From assembly GCF_014646235.1 (NCBI RefSeq), contig NZ_BMNB01000001.1, positions 62,001 to 126,000 on the forward strand: a stretch of DNA of 64,000 bases, read 5' to 3'. The notes under the pieces were generated by a model. It searched no databases. It saw only the letters and a program-made list of their open reading frames with translations, and was not told the DNA's origin. The stretch is from Micromonospora sonchi. Lineage in GTDB: Bacteria > Actinomycetota > Actinomycetes > Mycobacteriales > Micromonosporaceae. A program made the translations under genes and the position numbers. Positions 54,033 through 62,958 of this stretch are shown in pieces; the first letter of the stretch is position 1; each line of letters opens with the position of its first letter.

Positions 54033-54604
54033 CCCCGCGGTCTGCGGATCGGGTCCGTAGCTCGCGGTCTGGCCACGGGATGCCGCAACTCGCGGTCTGC
54101 GCACGGGATGCCGCAATTCGCGGTCTCCACCGGCCGGGATACCCCGAGATGCCGCAACTCGTGCCGCCCGGCGGTTCGGATGCCGCGGAATGCCGCAACT
54201 CGTGCTTGCCTTGTCGGCCCGAACACCCCGACATGCCGCAATCCGCGCCTGCGAACCCTGGCGGCCGCACCAGCACCAACACCTGCACCCGCTACTACAC
54301 CCATGCCCCGGGCACGGCGCCATCGCAGCCAGCCGTTCTCGCGCACCAACTGCTCGACCGGCTCCTGACCACCGGCGGCCCACCTGCCCGCCCGCCTGCC
54401 CGCCCAGGTCATCCGGGCCGCGGGCCGGGACCAGCCACTCCACCGGGTGCTGGTGGGGCGTGTTCGGGGCGTTTCGGGGGCCTCTGTGGCGCACCTCCGA
54501 TGTGGCGAAACAGTCTCGGCGGCGACACGCCGACACGAGGCAGCGAGCGCCACTCAGGGTGGCTAGCGTGCGGCGGAGAGTGATGTCCACGGGAGGGGGC
54601 GACG
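54033..54604. other. 572-nt region with a 13-base repeat array, no supported gene
   Basis: The left part (54080-54245) is the repeat array described separately. The remainder to 54604 is GC-rich with frames that only look like shadows; I see no gene. The region occupies the position where mycobacteria carry manB after DUF3499, so local gene order changes here. Confidence 0.5.
54080..54245 (+). repeat. five-copy ATGCCGCAACTCG repeat array
   Basis: ATGCCGCAACTCG occurs exactly at 54080-54092, 54149-54161 and 54190-54202, and with one or two substitutions at 54108-54120 (ATGCCGCAATTCG) and 54233-54245 (ATGCCGCAATCCG). Spacings are 28, 41, 41 and 43 nt. The flanks also share a CGCGGTCT segment in the first copies. 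There is no spacer uniformity or palindromic unit as in CRISPR. Confidence 0.75.
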
Positions 54605-55375
54605 GTGAACGAAGTGCTCCGGTTGGCGATGGCGGACAAGGGCGAGACCGCCGAGTCGTTGGCGGCGAAGGTCGGGGTCGACCCGAAGACGGCGGGCCGG
54701 TGGCTGGCGGACGACCGGATCCCGCATCCACGGACCCGGATCGCCGTCGCCACGGTCCTCGGGTGCGAGGCGAAGAAACTCTGGCCGGAACCGTTCCGGC
54801 GGCGGGACCTGCCCTGGTTCCAGGAATGGGCGGATCTGGAGCAGAAGGCCAAGTCGATCCGGTCGTACCAGCCACTGCTCGTGCCGGGTCTGCTCCAGAC
54901 CGAGGCGTACGCCCGAGCCGTGCTGGCCACCGGCGGCCTGGTGTCGCCCGCGGAGGTGGAGGAGATCGTCGCCGCGCGGCTGGCGCGGTAGTGGGTACTG
55001 GAGCGCGACGTCCCGTTCCAGTTGATCACGGTGATCGACGAGGTGGTGCTGCGCCGCCGGGTGGGCGGCGACCGGGCGGTGATGGCCGGGCACTTGACCC
55101 ACCTGGCCGACCTGGGCGAGCGGGAGCACGTGCAGGTCCGGGTGATCCCGGCGGAGAACCCGTGGCACACCGGCCTGGCCGGGCCGTTCGTGCTGGCCCG
55201 CACGCCGGACGGGTCCGAGGCGGCCTACCTCGACAATCAACTGCGCGGTCAGGTGGTGACCGAGCGTGCTGATCTTGCTAGCCTGAACGCCAGATGGGAG
55301 AGCGTCACCGGTGAGGCGCTGCCCCGTCGCCCGTCCATCGAGCTGATCAGGGAAGTGGCGACGACATGGAGATGA
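54605..55375 (+). pseudogene. Scr1-family helix-turn-helix regulator with in-frame amber stop
   Basis: The frame from GTG 54605 (after GGGAGGGGG) encodes an XRE-type helix-turn-helix (VLRLAMADKGETAESLAAKV, VDPKTAGRWLADDR), stops at TAG 54989-54991, and continues in the same frame without interruption to 55375. That part matches the DUF5753 effector domain of Scr1-type regulators (RSYQPLLVPGLLQTEAYARAV before the stop; FQLITVIDEVVLRRRVGG and ENPWHTGLAGPFVLAR after it). A single CAG-to-TAG change explains the break. The gene ends with an ATGA overlap onto the DUF397 gene. Confidence 0.85.
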
Positions 55376-55562
55376 CCGGCGCCCGTTGGCGCACCGCCAC
55401 CCGCAGCAGCAACAACGGCGGCGACTGTGTCGAGGTGGCCGACAACCTGCCCGGCCGGGTCCTGGTGCGCGACAGAAGGACCGAGACGGCGGCACCCTGA
55501 CCTTCACCCCCGACGCCTGGCGCGCCTTCCTCGTCGCCGCCCCGCGTCAGATCGGCTGTTGA
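55372..55562 (+). pseudogene. DUF397 protein with 1-nt deletion
   Basis: From ATG 55372 it reads MTGARWRTATRSSNNGGDCV ... VADNLPGRVLVRD, the normal DUF397 core, then goes out of frame near 55474 and stops at 55498-55500. Restoring one base returns the rest of the family sequence DRDGGTLTFTPDAWRAFLVA, ending at 55562. DUF397 proteins are the usual small partners of Scr1-type regulators, so both halves of the pair are broken. Confidence 0.85.
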
Positions 55563-55787
55563 TCGGCCCGCCGAGGCGCAGGTGGCTCCCTGATCAACAC
55601 AGTTCCGGCAGAATGGCGGGGTCGCGGCCGCGTTGATGCCGCCGTTCCGGCGATACGGAGTTGATCGGAGCGCCTCGCGCCCTCGCGCACGCTCGGTAGG
55701 TTCCCTCATGCCAGGATCAGTCCTCCATCGCTCCCACCGGCGTGCCCACCCCTGTCCTGCCGGCGATGGTCGGTTAGGAGTCGTCAC
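55563..55787 (+). promoter_or_regulatory. 225-nt upstream region of the polyamine-type ABC operon
   Basis: No gene is seen. GTTGATC or GATCAAC appears three times (near 55558, 55592 and 55662), echoing the arms of the 41206-41266 inverted repeat. The ribosome-binding site TTAGGAG (55774-55780) precedes the first gene. I cannot place a promoter with confidence. Confidence 0.35.
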
Positions 55788-56972
55788 ATGCGCCGTGCCC
55801 TGCGGCCGCTCACCCGGCGTGCGCTGCTCACCGGGACCGTCGGCGCGGCCGCACTGCTCGCCACGGGCGGCACCCTCGCCGGCTGCGGCATCCCCGGCGC
55901 CCAGCAGACCGGGGCCGGGTGCGTGAGCGAGGACCTCTCCGGCACGGAGAAGAAGTTGGCCTTCTCCAACTGGCCGCAGTACCTGGACGTGGACGAGGAC
56001 GACGAGTCGAAGCGCCCCTCCCTGGACAGTTTCGTCAGAGCCAGCGGCATCGAGGTGACCTACACCGAGGACGTCAACGACAACAACGAGTTCTTCGGCA
56101 AGGTGCAGCACCAGCTTTCCGCCTGCCAGAGCACCGGGCGGGACCTGATCGTCCTCTCCGACTGGATGGTGGCCCGGATGATCCGGCTGGGCTGGATCCA
56201 GCAGCTCGACCAGGCCAACCTGCCCAACGTCGCGGCCAACCTGCTGCCGTCGCTGCGCGACCGCCCCTTCGACGTGGGCAACGAACTCGCCGTGCCGTGG
56301 CAGTCCGGCTTCGCCGGGCTGGCATACAACGGCCGGGTCGCCAGGGAGATCCGCAGCGTCGACGAGCTGCTCACCCGCCCCGACCTCAAGGGCAGGGTGA
56401 CCGCGTTGACCGAGATGAGCGACACCATGGGGCTGCTGTTGCTGTCCAACGGCCACGACCCGACCGACTTCACCACCGCCCAGTTCGACGACGCGCTCGA
56501 CAAGCTGCGCAAGGCCGTCGACTCCGGGCAGATCCGCCGGTTCACCGGGAACGACTACGCTCCCGACCTGGCCAGGGGGAACATCGCGGCCTGCATCGGC
56601 TGGTCCGGTGACATCATCCAGCTCGGCTTCGCCGACGATCGGATCAGGTTCGTGACGCCCGACACCGGGGTGATGATCTGGTCGGACAACATGGTGGTGC
56701 CGAGGAAGGCGACCCACAAGGCCAACGCCGAAGCGTTGATCGACCACTACTACGATCCGGCCGTCGCCGCCCAGCTCGCCGCGTACGTCAACTACATCTG
56801 CCCGGTGCAGGGGGCGCAGGAGGAGATGGAGAAGATCGATCCGGAGCTGGCCGCCAACCCCCTGATCTTCCCGGACGACGCCATGCTCGCCACGGCCCGG
56901 GGCTTCATGGCGCTCGACGAGCAGCAGGAACGAGCGTACGAGACCAGGTTCCAGCAGGTGATCGGAGCGTGA
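55788..56972 (+). CDS. polyamine-type ABC transporter substrate-binding lipoprotein
   Basis: A 394-residue extracellular solute-binding protein (family 1/PotD-like). The N-terminus has RRALLTG, a hydrophobic stretch, and the lipobox TLAGC (Cys about residue 33), so the mature protein is lipid-anchored outside the membrane. The body contains LAFSNWPQYLDVDEDD, FGKVQHQLSACQSTGRDLIVL, a typical bilobal PotD pattern, and NMVVPRKATHKANAEALIDHYYDP. Spermidine/putrescine is the family expectation, not proven. Its stop overlaps the ATPase gene start. Confidence 0.9.
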   Translation: MRRALRPLTRRALLTGTVGAAALLATGGTLAGCGIPGAQQTGAGCVSEDLSGTEKKLAFSNWPQYLDVDEDDESKRPSLDSFVRASGIEVTYTEDVNDNNEFFGKVQHQLSACQSTGRDLIVLSDWMVARMIRLGWIQQLDQANLPNVAANLLPSLRDRPFDVGNELAVPWQSGFAGLAYNGRVAREIRSVDELLTRPDLKGRVTALTEMSDTMGLLLLSNGHDPTDFTTAQFDDALDKLRKAVDSGQIRRFTGNDYAPDLARGNIAACIGWSGDIIQLGFADDRIRFVTPDTGVMIWSDNMVVPRKATHKANAEALIDHYYDPAVAAQLAAYVNYICPVQGAQEEMEKIDPELAANPLIFPDDAMLATARGFMALDEQQERAYETRFQQVIGA

Positions 56973-58129
56973 CGATGGCGCGGGACGTCCCGGCCGGCGA
57001 TCTGTGTCTGGCCGACCTCACCAAGACGTTCGGCGCGTTCACCGCCGTCGACGGCCTGAGCCTGACCATCGGCCAGGGCTCGTTCTTCGCGCTGCTCGGC
57101 GCCTCCGGCTGTGGCAAGACCACCACCCTGCGGATGATCGCCGGGCTGGAGGAGCCGACCAGCGGGCAGGTGCTGCTCGGTGGCCGGGACATCGCCCGGC
57201 TGCGCCCGCACAAGCGGCCGGTCAACACGGTGTTCCAGAGCTACGCGCTCTTCCCGCACCTGGACGTCTTCGAGAACGTCGCCTTCGGGCTGCGCCGGCG
57301 CGGCATCCGCCCGGTCGACGGGCAGGTCCGGCAGATGCTCACCCTGATGGGGCTGGACGGCTACGAGCGACGCCGCCCGGCCCAGCTCTCCGGCGGTGAG
57401 CAGCAGCGGGTCGCGCTGGCCCGCGCCTTGATCAACCACCCGCAGGTGCTGTTGCTGGACGAGCCGCTCGGCGCGTTGGACCTCAAACTGCGCCGCCGGA
57501 TGCAGATCGAGCTGAAGCGGATCCAGACCGGGGCCGGCATCACCTTCCTGCACGTCACGCACGACCAGGAGGAGGCCATGACGATGGCCGACACGGTCGC
57601 GGTGATGAACGCCGGGCGGGTCGAGCAGCTCGGCGCACCGGCCGAGATCTACGAGTTCCCGGCCACCGCGTTCGTGGCCAACTTCCTCGGCCAGTCCAAC
57701 CTGATCGCCGGGGTCGTCGCCGGTGGCAACGGCGGTGACGTCCTGATCACCGCGCACGGCGTGCGCTTCTCGGTGCCGTCGGCCCGGGCCCGCGCCGACC
57801 GGGGCCCGGTCTATTTGGGGGTACGCCCCGAGAAGCTGCACCTGGTCGACTCCGTCGACCAGGTGCCCGCCGGCAGCCAGTACCTGACGGGCACGATCAC
57901 CGACGCCTCCTACGTCGGGGTGAGCACGCAGTATCTGTTGCGAGCCGGCTGCGACACCGAGCTGAGCGTCTTCGTCGCCAACAGCGGCACGCAGCGGCGC
58001 TACGGGCCGGGTGACCGGGCGGTGGCGTACTGGAATCCCCAGCACGCCTTCCTGCTCGGCCGCCGCGCCGACGAGGACGAGCCGAGCACGCCGGTACTCG
58101 ACGAGCCGGTGGGGGCCGCTCGTGACTGA
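56969..58129 (+). CDS. polyamine-type ABC transporter ATP-binding protein
   Basis: A 386-residue PotA-like ATPase. Walker A is GASGCGKTTTLRM, the Q-loop NTVFQSYALFPHL, the signature LSGGEQQRVALARAL and Walker B VLLLDEPLGALD, followed by the H-loop VTHDQEEAMTM. The C-terminal TOBE region (~residues 260-365, YLGVRPEKLHL) is the substrate-class regulatory domain. It starts at GTG 56969, overlapping the lipoprotein stop (GTGA); ATG 56975 is an alternative. Confidence 0.94.
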   Translation: MTMARDVPAGDLCLADLTKTFGAFTAVDGLSLTIGQGSFFALLGASGCGKTTTLRMIAGLEEPTSGQVLLGGRDIARLRPHKRPVNTVFQSYALFPHLDVFENVAFGLRRRGIRPVDGQVRQMLTLMGLDGYERRRPAQLSGGEQQRVALARALINHPQVLLLDEPLGALDLKLRRRMQIELKRIQTGAGITFLHVTHDQEEAMTMADTVAVMNAGRVEQLGAPAEIYEFPATAFVANFLGQSNLIAGVVAGGNGGDVLITAHGVRFSVPSARARADRGPVYLGVRPEKLHLVDSVDQVPAGSQYLTGTITDASYVGVSTQYLLRAGCDTELSVFVANSGTQRRYGPGDRAVAYWNPQHAFLLGRRADEDEPSTPVLDEPVGAARD

Positions 58130-58171
58130 GCGGAGCGAACGAGCCATCAGGCACCCCAGCGGGACGGCGCC

Positions 58172-59080
58172 GTGAGCGCCTTCGCGCAACTACCGGGCGT
58201 GGCCGGGCAGTCGACGTCGCCGCCCGCTGCCCGCCCGGGGCGGTACCGGCTCCTGCCGTACCTGCTGTTGCTGCCCGGCGTGGCCTGGCTGTTCCTCTTC
58301 TTCGCCCTGCCGCTGGCGCAGCTCGCCGCCGCCAGCCTCTACGACCCGAACGGCTCGCTCTCCACCGGGTACACGATGACCTGGGCGTTCGGGAACTACC
58401 CGGCCGCGTTGCAGGCGTACTGGCCGCAGTTCGGCCGATCCTTTCGGTACGCCGGCACCGCCCTGGTGCTGGCGCTGCTGATGGGCTACCCACTGGCGTA
58501 CGTGATCGCCTGCAAGGCCGGCCGGTGGCGGAACCTCCTGCTGGTCTGCGTGGTCGCGCCGATGTTCACCAGCTTCCTGGTGCGCACCCTGGCCTGGAAG
58601 ACCATCCTGTCGGACCACGGTTGGCTCGTCGGGCTGCTGCGTGACGTGCACCTGCTCGGCCCCGACGGCCGGTTGCTGGCCACCCCGGTCGCGGTGGTGC
58701 TCGGCCTGACGTACAACTTCCTGCCGTTCCTGGTGCTGCCGCTGTACGCGAGCCTGGAGCGGCTCGACCACCGGCTGGTGGAGGCGTCCCGCGACCTGTA
58801 CGCGAGCCGATGGCAGACGTTCCGCCGAGTCACCCTGCCGCTGTCGAGGCCCGGCCTGATCGCCGGAACCCTGCTGTTCTTCATTCCGGCGACCGGTGAC
58901 TACATCAACGCCGAACTGCTGGGCACCCCCAACGAATACATGATCGGCAACGTCATCGACTCGGCGTTCCTGGTCCGGTTGGACTACCCGCAGGGCGCGG
59001 CGCTGTCGTTCCTGCTGATATCGGCGATCCTCGCGGTGGTCTTCGGCTACCTGCGCCGCGCCGGCGAGGACGTGCGGTGA
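58172..59080 (+). CDS. polyamine-type ABC transporter permease (PotB-like)
   Basis: A 302-residue inner-membrane permease with six predicted helices after a short Pro-rich N-terminus. The ATPase-docking EAA motif reads VEASRDLYASRWQTFRRVTLP (about residues 210-230), with the conserved Glu-Ala and downstream Gly region. GTG start 58172. A 42-nt spacer separates it from the ATPase gene; its stop overlaps the next permease start. Confidence 0.9.
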   Translation: MSAFAQLPGVAGQSTSPPAARPGRYRLLPYLLLLPGVAWLFLFFALPLAQLAAASLYDPNGSLSTGYTMTWAFGNYPAALQAYWPQFGRSFRYAGTALVLALLMGYPLAYVIACKAGRWRNLLLVCVVAPMFTSFLVRTLAWKTILSDHGWLVGLLRDVHLLGPDGRLLATPVAVVLGLTYNFLPFLVLPLYASLERLDHRLVEASRDLYASRWQTFRRVTLPLSRPGLIAGTLLFFIPATGDYINAELLGTPNEYMIGNVIDSAFLVRLDYPQGAALSFLLISAILAVVFGYLRRAGEDVR

Positions 59081-59877
59081 GGCTCTCCCGCTGGCTCGCC
59101 CGGCACTGGGTGATGGGGGTGGCGCTGCTGGTGCTCGGCTACCTGCTGCTGCCGATCGCCGTGGTCGCCGCGCTGTCGGTCAACCGGCCCGCCAACCGGT
59201 TGTCGTACGACTTCCACGAGTTCACCCTCGACAACTGGCGCAACCCGTGCGCCACCTCCGAGATGTGCGATGCGGTGCTGCGTAGCGTGCAGATCGGTTT
59301 CATTGCCACCGTGGTCGCCACCACGCTCGGCACCCTGATGGCGTTCGCGCTGGCCCGGCACCGGCTCCGCGGCCGGTCCGGGCTCAACGTGCTGATCTTC
59401 CTGCCGATGGCGACGCCGGAACTGGTGCTGGGCACCTCGCTGCTCACCCTCTTCGTCGCCGGTGGGGTGCCGCTGGGCTTCTGGACCATCGTCCTGGCGC
59501 ACGTGATGTTCTGCCTGTCGTTCGTGGTGGTGACGGTCAAGGCGCGGCTGGCCGGGATGGACCGGCGGCTGGAGGAGGCCGCGATGGACCTGTACGCCAG
59601 CGAGTGGCAGACGTTCCGGCGGATCACCCTGCCGCTGGTGCTGCCCGGCATCGTCGCCGCCGCCCTGCTGGCCTTCTCGCTCAGCTTCGACGACTTCATC
59701 ATCACGAACTTCAACTCCGGCACCACCGTCACCTTCCCGATGTACGTCTGGGGCGCTGCCCAGCGGGGCATCCCGCCGCAGGTCAACGTGATCGGCACAG
59801 CCATGTTCCTGATCGCGCTGCTGCTGGTGCTGACCAGCACGTTGCGTCGTGGCGGCAGGCGCTTACGGAATCCTTAA
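59077..59877 (+). CDS. polyamine-type ABC transporter permease (PotC-like)
   Basis: A 266-residue permease with six predicted helices and the EAA loop EEAAMDLYASEWQTFRRITLP, near-identical to the loop of its partner. SFDDFIITNFNSG is characteristic of PotC. GTG 59077 overlaps the previous stop (GTGA). It completes the transporter and lies 17 nt before the response-regulator gene. Confidence 0.92.
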   Translation: MRLSRWLARHWVMGVALLVLGYLLLPIAVVAALSVNRPANRLSYDFHEFTLDNWRNPCATSEMCDAVLRSVQIGFIATVVATTLGTLMAFALARHRLRGRSGLNVLIFLPMATPELVLGTSLLTLFVAGGVPLGFWTIVLAHVMFCLSFVVVTVKARLAGMDRRLEEAAMDLYASEWQTFRRITLPLVLPGIVAAALLAFSLSFDDFIITNFNSGTTVTFPMYVWGAAQRGIPPQVNVIGTAMFLIALLLVLTSTLRRGGRRLRNP

Positions 59878-59894
59878 CCCCTGCCTGAGAACGT

Positions 59895-60596
59895 ATGGCG
59901 GACGACGACGGACAACGGGGAGCGGACACGGTGCGGGTGTTGGTGGCGGACGACGAACGGTTGCTGGCGGACACGGTCGCCGAGGGGCTGCGTCGCCTCT
60001 CGATGGCGGTCGACGTCTGCTACGACGGCGACGGCGCGCTGGAACGGATCGGGGTGAACCGCTACGACGTGGCGGTGCTGGACCGGGACATGCCCGGGCA
60101 GACCGGCGACGAGGTGTGCCGCAACCTGACCGACTCCGGCACGGGCACCCGGGTGTTGCTGCTCACCGCTGCCGCCGGTATCCGGGACCGGGTGGAAGGG
60201 CTCGGGCTGGGTGCCGACGACTACCTGACCAAGCCGTTCGCCTTCGCCGAACTGGTCGCCCGGGTACAGGCCCTGGGCCGACGCTCCGCGCCGGCACTGC
60301 CGCCGGTGCTCCAGCGGCACGGCGTGGAGTTGGACGTGGCCCGGCACGTCGTCCGGCGGGACGGGCAACCGGTCAGCCTGAGCCCCAAGGAGTTCGCCGT
60401 GCTGCACGTGCTGATGCGCGCCGAAGGCCGGGTGGTCAGCGCGGAGGAACTGCTCGAACAGGCGTGGGACGAGTTCGCCGACCCGTTCACCAACGTTGTC
60501 CGGGTGACCGTGATGACGCTGCGCAAGAAGCTCGGCCAACCGCAGGTCATCCACACCGTGCCCCGGACCGGCTACCGGATCGGCGACCCGGCGTGA
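59895..60596 (+). CDS. OmpR/PhoB-family response regulator
   Basis: A 233-residue regulator: receiver domain (~13-125) with the acidic VADDERLL, phospho-acceptor Asp in VAVLDRDMPGQ, Thr/Ser in LLTAAAG and Lys in DDYLTKPFAF. A winged-helix DNA-binding domain follows (~140-230, SLSPKEFAVLHVLMRAEGRVV, VRVTVMTLRKKL, TVPRTGYRI). The start may be ATG 59895 or GTG 59931. Only 17 nt separate it from the transporter operon, and it overlaps the kinase gene, so all six genes may be one transcript. Confidence 0.93.
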   Translation: MADDDGQRGADTVRVLVADDERLLADTVAEGLRRLSMAVDVCYDGDGALERIGVNRYDVAVLDRDMPGQTGDEVCRNLTDSGTGTRVLLLTAAAGIRDRVEGLGLGADDYLTKPFAFAELVARVQALGRRSAPALPPVLQRHGVELDVARHVVRRDGQPVSLSPKEFAVLHVLMRAEGRVVSAEELLEQAWDEFADPFTNVVRVTVMTLRKKLGQPQVIHTVPRTGYRIGDPA

Positions 60597-61651
60597 CTCC
60601 GCGCCGGCGCATCATGCTGGTCGGGGTGCTCGCCCTGCTGGCCGGATTCGCCCTGCCGGTGCTGACCGAGTGGGCCCTCGGCCAGCTGTTCTGGTGGGGT
60701 CGGGGGCTCTGCGACCGCGGGCTGCCCGTCCCCGGCCCGATCTGCCAGACGGCGTCCGACTTCGCCGGCCTTACCGTCGGGCTCGCCCCGCTGGCCGTGT
60801 TCGTGCTCGCGGTGGCCGGCATCTGGGTCGCGGCCGTGTGGTGCCTGCGTCCGGTGCGTGATCTCGCCGGACCGATCGCGCACGTCGGGCCGCAGAACCT
60901 CGGCTACCGGATCCGGCCGCGCGGCAACGACGAGCTGGCCCGGCTCGCCCGGTCGGTCGACGAGATGATGGAGCGCATCGCCGCCGGCTACGAGGGGCAG
61001 CGGCGGTTCGCCGCCAACGCCTCACACGAGTTGCGTACGCCACTCGCGGTGCAGCGGACGCTGATCGAGGTCGGCATGGCCCAGTCGCTCACCGGCGAGC
61101 AGCTCGAGCTGCTGACCAGCCAGCTGCTGGCGACCAACGAGCGTAACGAGCGGCTCATCGAGGGGCTGCTCGCGCTCAGCGAGAGCGACCAGGGGCTGCG
61201 GGCCCGCCTCCCACAGCGGCTCGACGAGATCGTCGGCACCGTGCTCGCCGCCCATCAGGACCGGGCCACCGCAGCCGGGGTGACCGTGCAGACCCACCTC
61301 GAGCCCCGGATCGTGATGGGCGAGCGGGTGCTGCTGGAACGCCTGGTGACCAACCTGGTGGAGAACGCGATCAAGTACAACCGGCCCGGTGGCACGCTCG
61401 CCGTCACGGTCGGTCGCGACCCGGCGCTGACCGTGGTCAACACCGGTCAGGTGGTGCCGGCCGAGGCGGTGGCCGGGCTCTTCGAGCCGTTCCGTCGCCT
61501 GGCCCGTGACCGCACCAACCACGCCGGCGGAGCCGGCCTCGGCCTGGCCATCGCCCGCTCGATCACCCAGGCGCACGACGGTCTGATCGCCGCCCGGCCG
61601 GCCGAGTACGGCGGGCTGCGGGTGGACGTCCAGTTACCCGCCGCACCCTGA
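60593..61651 (+). CDS. sensor histidine kinase
   Basis: A 352-residue kinase starting at GTG 60593, overlapping the regulator stop (GTGA). Two transmembrane helices (~residues 8-28 and ~60-85) flank a short periplasmic loop with Cys residues (GLCDRGLPVPGPICQTA). A HAMP-like segment follows, then the HisKA helix with ASHELRTPLAVQ, the N box NLVENAIKYN and the G2 loop GAGLGLAIARSI. It phosphorylates the adjacent regulator; the signal is unknown. Confidence 0.93.
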   Translation: MTPRRRIMLVGVLALLAGFALPVLTEWALGQLFWWGRGLCDRGLPVPGPICQTASDFAGLTVGLAPLAVFVLAVAGIWVAAVWCLRPVRDLAGPIAHVGPQNLGYRIRPRGNDELARLARSVDEMMERIAAGYEGQRRFAANASHELRTPLAVQRTLIEVGMAQSLTGEQLELLTSQLLATNERNERLIEGLLALSESDQGLRARLPQRLDEIVGTVLAAHQDRATAAGVTVQTHLEPRIVMGERVLLERLVTNLVENAIKYNRPGGTLAVTVGRDPALTVVNTGQVVPAEAVAGLFEPFRRLARDRTNHAGGAGLGLAIARSITQAHDGLIAARPAEYGGLRVDVQLPAAP

Positions 61652-61752
61652 CCCGGCCCCCGGCCGGGGCACGAACGATCACCCGAGACGGGACCGCGAA
61701 CCGCGCGACCCGGCCCTCGGCGTGCCCGGAAGCCGACGGAGAGGAGAGCACC

Positions 61753-62958
61753 ATGACCACCCACGGCCACGCGACCGCGCCGCCGGCCACGACCGTTGGC
61801 CGCTCGGGCGGCAGCGCTTCGAACGCCGACAGCGGTACGGCCGACGGGCGGCTGGCCTGGGCGGACGTCGCCAAAGGCGGCTGCATCGTGCTGGTCCTGC
61901 TCTGGCACGTGATCATGAAGAACTATCTCCAGCTCGACTGGCGGCTGGACGTGCCGGTGGCGGGCGTCTGGGGGACGCTGGGCGACCTGCTGCTGCCGAT
62001 GCGGATGCCGCTGTTCTTCACCATCTCCGGGATGTTCGCGGCGGCCGCCGTGCATCGGCCGTGGCGGTCGGTCGGCCGGCCCCGGGTCGCCCGCCTGCTC
62101 TACCTGTACGGCGTCTGGCTGCTGATCCACACCGCCGTGCTGGCCCTCGCCCCGGACTTCCCGACCGATCGGGCGACCGGCCCGGGCGAGCTGCTGGTCC
62201 AGCTGACCGTCACCCCGTCCAACCTCTGGTACCTGTACGCGCTGGCGCTCTACTTCGCCCTGGCCAGGACGCTGCGCCGGGTCCACCCGGTGGTGCTGCT
62301 GGTCGCTGCGGGTGTGCTCAACGCCGTGGCGTCGGCCGGGCTGCTCGACACTCCCGGCAACCGGGCGGGGCTCTACCAGAACCTGGTGTTCTTCCTCGCC
62401 GGCCTGCACCTGCGGCGGTACGTCGAGCGCTGGGCACGAGCGGTGAAGCTCCGGCACCTACTGCTCGCGGCGGTCGCGTACGCCGTGGTGCTGGTGGCCG
62501 TGACGGCGAGCGGTACCGGCCGGCTGCCCGGGGTGGGGCCGCTGGTGTCGGTGGTCGCCGTCGCGTTCGGGATCGCTGTCGCGGTCCGGCTCGCGCGCCG
62601 GCCCACGATCGGCCAGCCCCTCGCCGCCCTCGGTCGTCAGACGCTGCCCATCTACGTGATCCACATGCCGGTGCTGGCACTGCTGCACCGGCTGGTCGCC
62701 GACCCGATCGCCAACCTGAGCGACCCCGCCCGGTTGGCGCTCTCCCTCGGCTATCCGTTCTCACTCACCGTCCTGGTGCTGGCGCTCAGCCTGGGCGTGC
62801 ACCGGGTGCTGCTGGCGGTTCGGGCGGGGTGGCTGTTCGACCTGCCCAAGGGGCGTACCGCCATCCGCCCGGACGACGCACCGCCGAACGACTCGACGAA
62901 GGAGACGACATGTCCCGCACGGATCCACCCGGATCGACCGGCGCAGAGGTCGATGTGA
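61753..62958 (+). CDS. acyltransferase-3 family membrane protein
   Basis: A 401-residue polytopic protein with about ten predicted helices, the first carrying the CIVLVLLWHVIMKNY motif with the family His, and FTISGMFAAAAVHRPW. Later helices contain RQTLPIYVIHMPVLALL, a common Acyl_transf_3 block. Such proteins move acyl groups onto sugars or other carbohydrate-like acceptors in the membrane. ATG 61753 follows GGAGAGGAG. The last 49 nt overlap the next gene, so it is cotranslated with it. Confidence 0.85.
   Translation: MTTHGHATAPPATTVGRSGGSASNADSGTADGRLAWADVAKGGCIVLVLLWHVIMKNYLQLDWRLDVPVAGVWGTLGDLLLPMRMPLFFTISGMFAAAAVHRPWRSVGRPRVARLLYLYGVWLLIHTAVLALAPDFPTDRATGPGELLVQLTVTPSNLWYLYALALYFALARTLRRVHPVVLLVAAGVLNAVASAGLLDTPGNRAGLYQNLVFFLAGLHLRRYVERWARAVKLRHLLLAAVAYAVVLVAVTASGTGRLPGVGPLVSVVAVAFGIAVAVRLARRPTIGQPLAALGRQTLPIYVIHMPVLALLHRLVADPIANLSDPARLALSLGYPFSLTVLVLALSLGVHRVLLAVRAGWLFDLPKGRTAIRPDDAPPNDSTKETTCPARIHPDRPAQRSM

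Noticed and set aside
54080..54245. CRISPR array
   Set aside because: Repeat unit is only 13 bases, imperfect, with unequal spacing; no cas genes are nearby.
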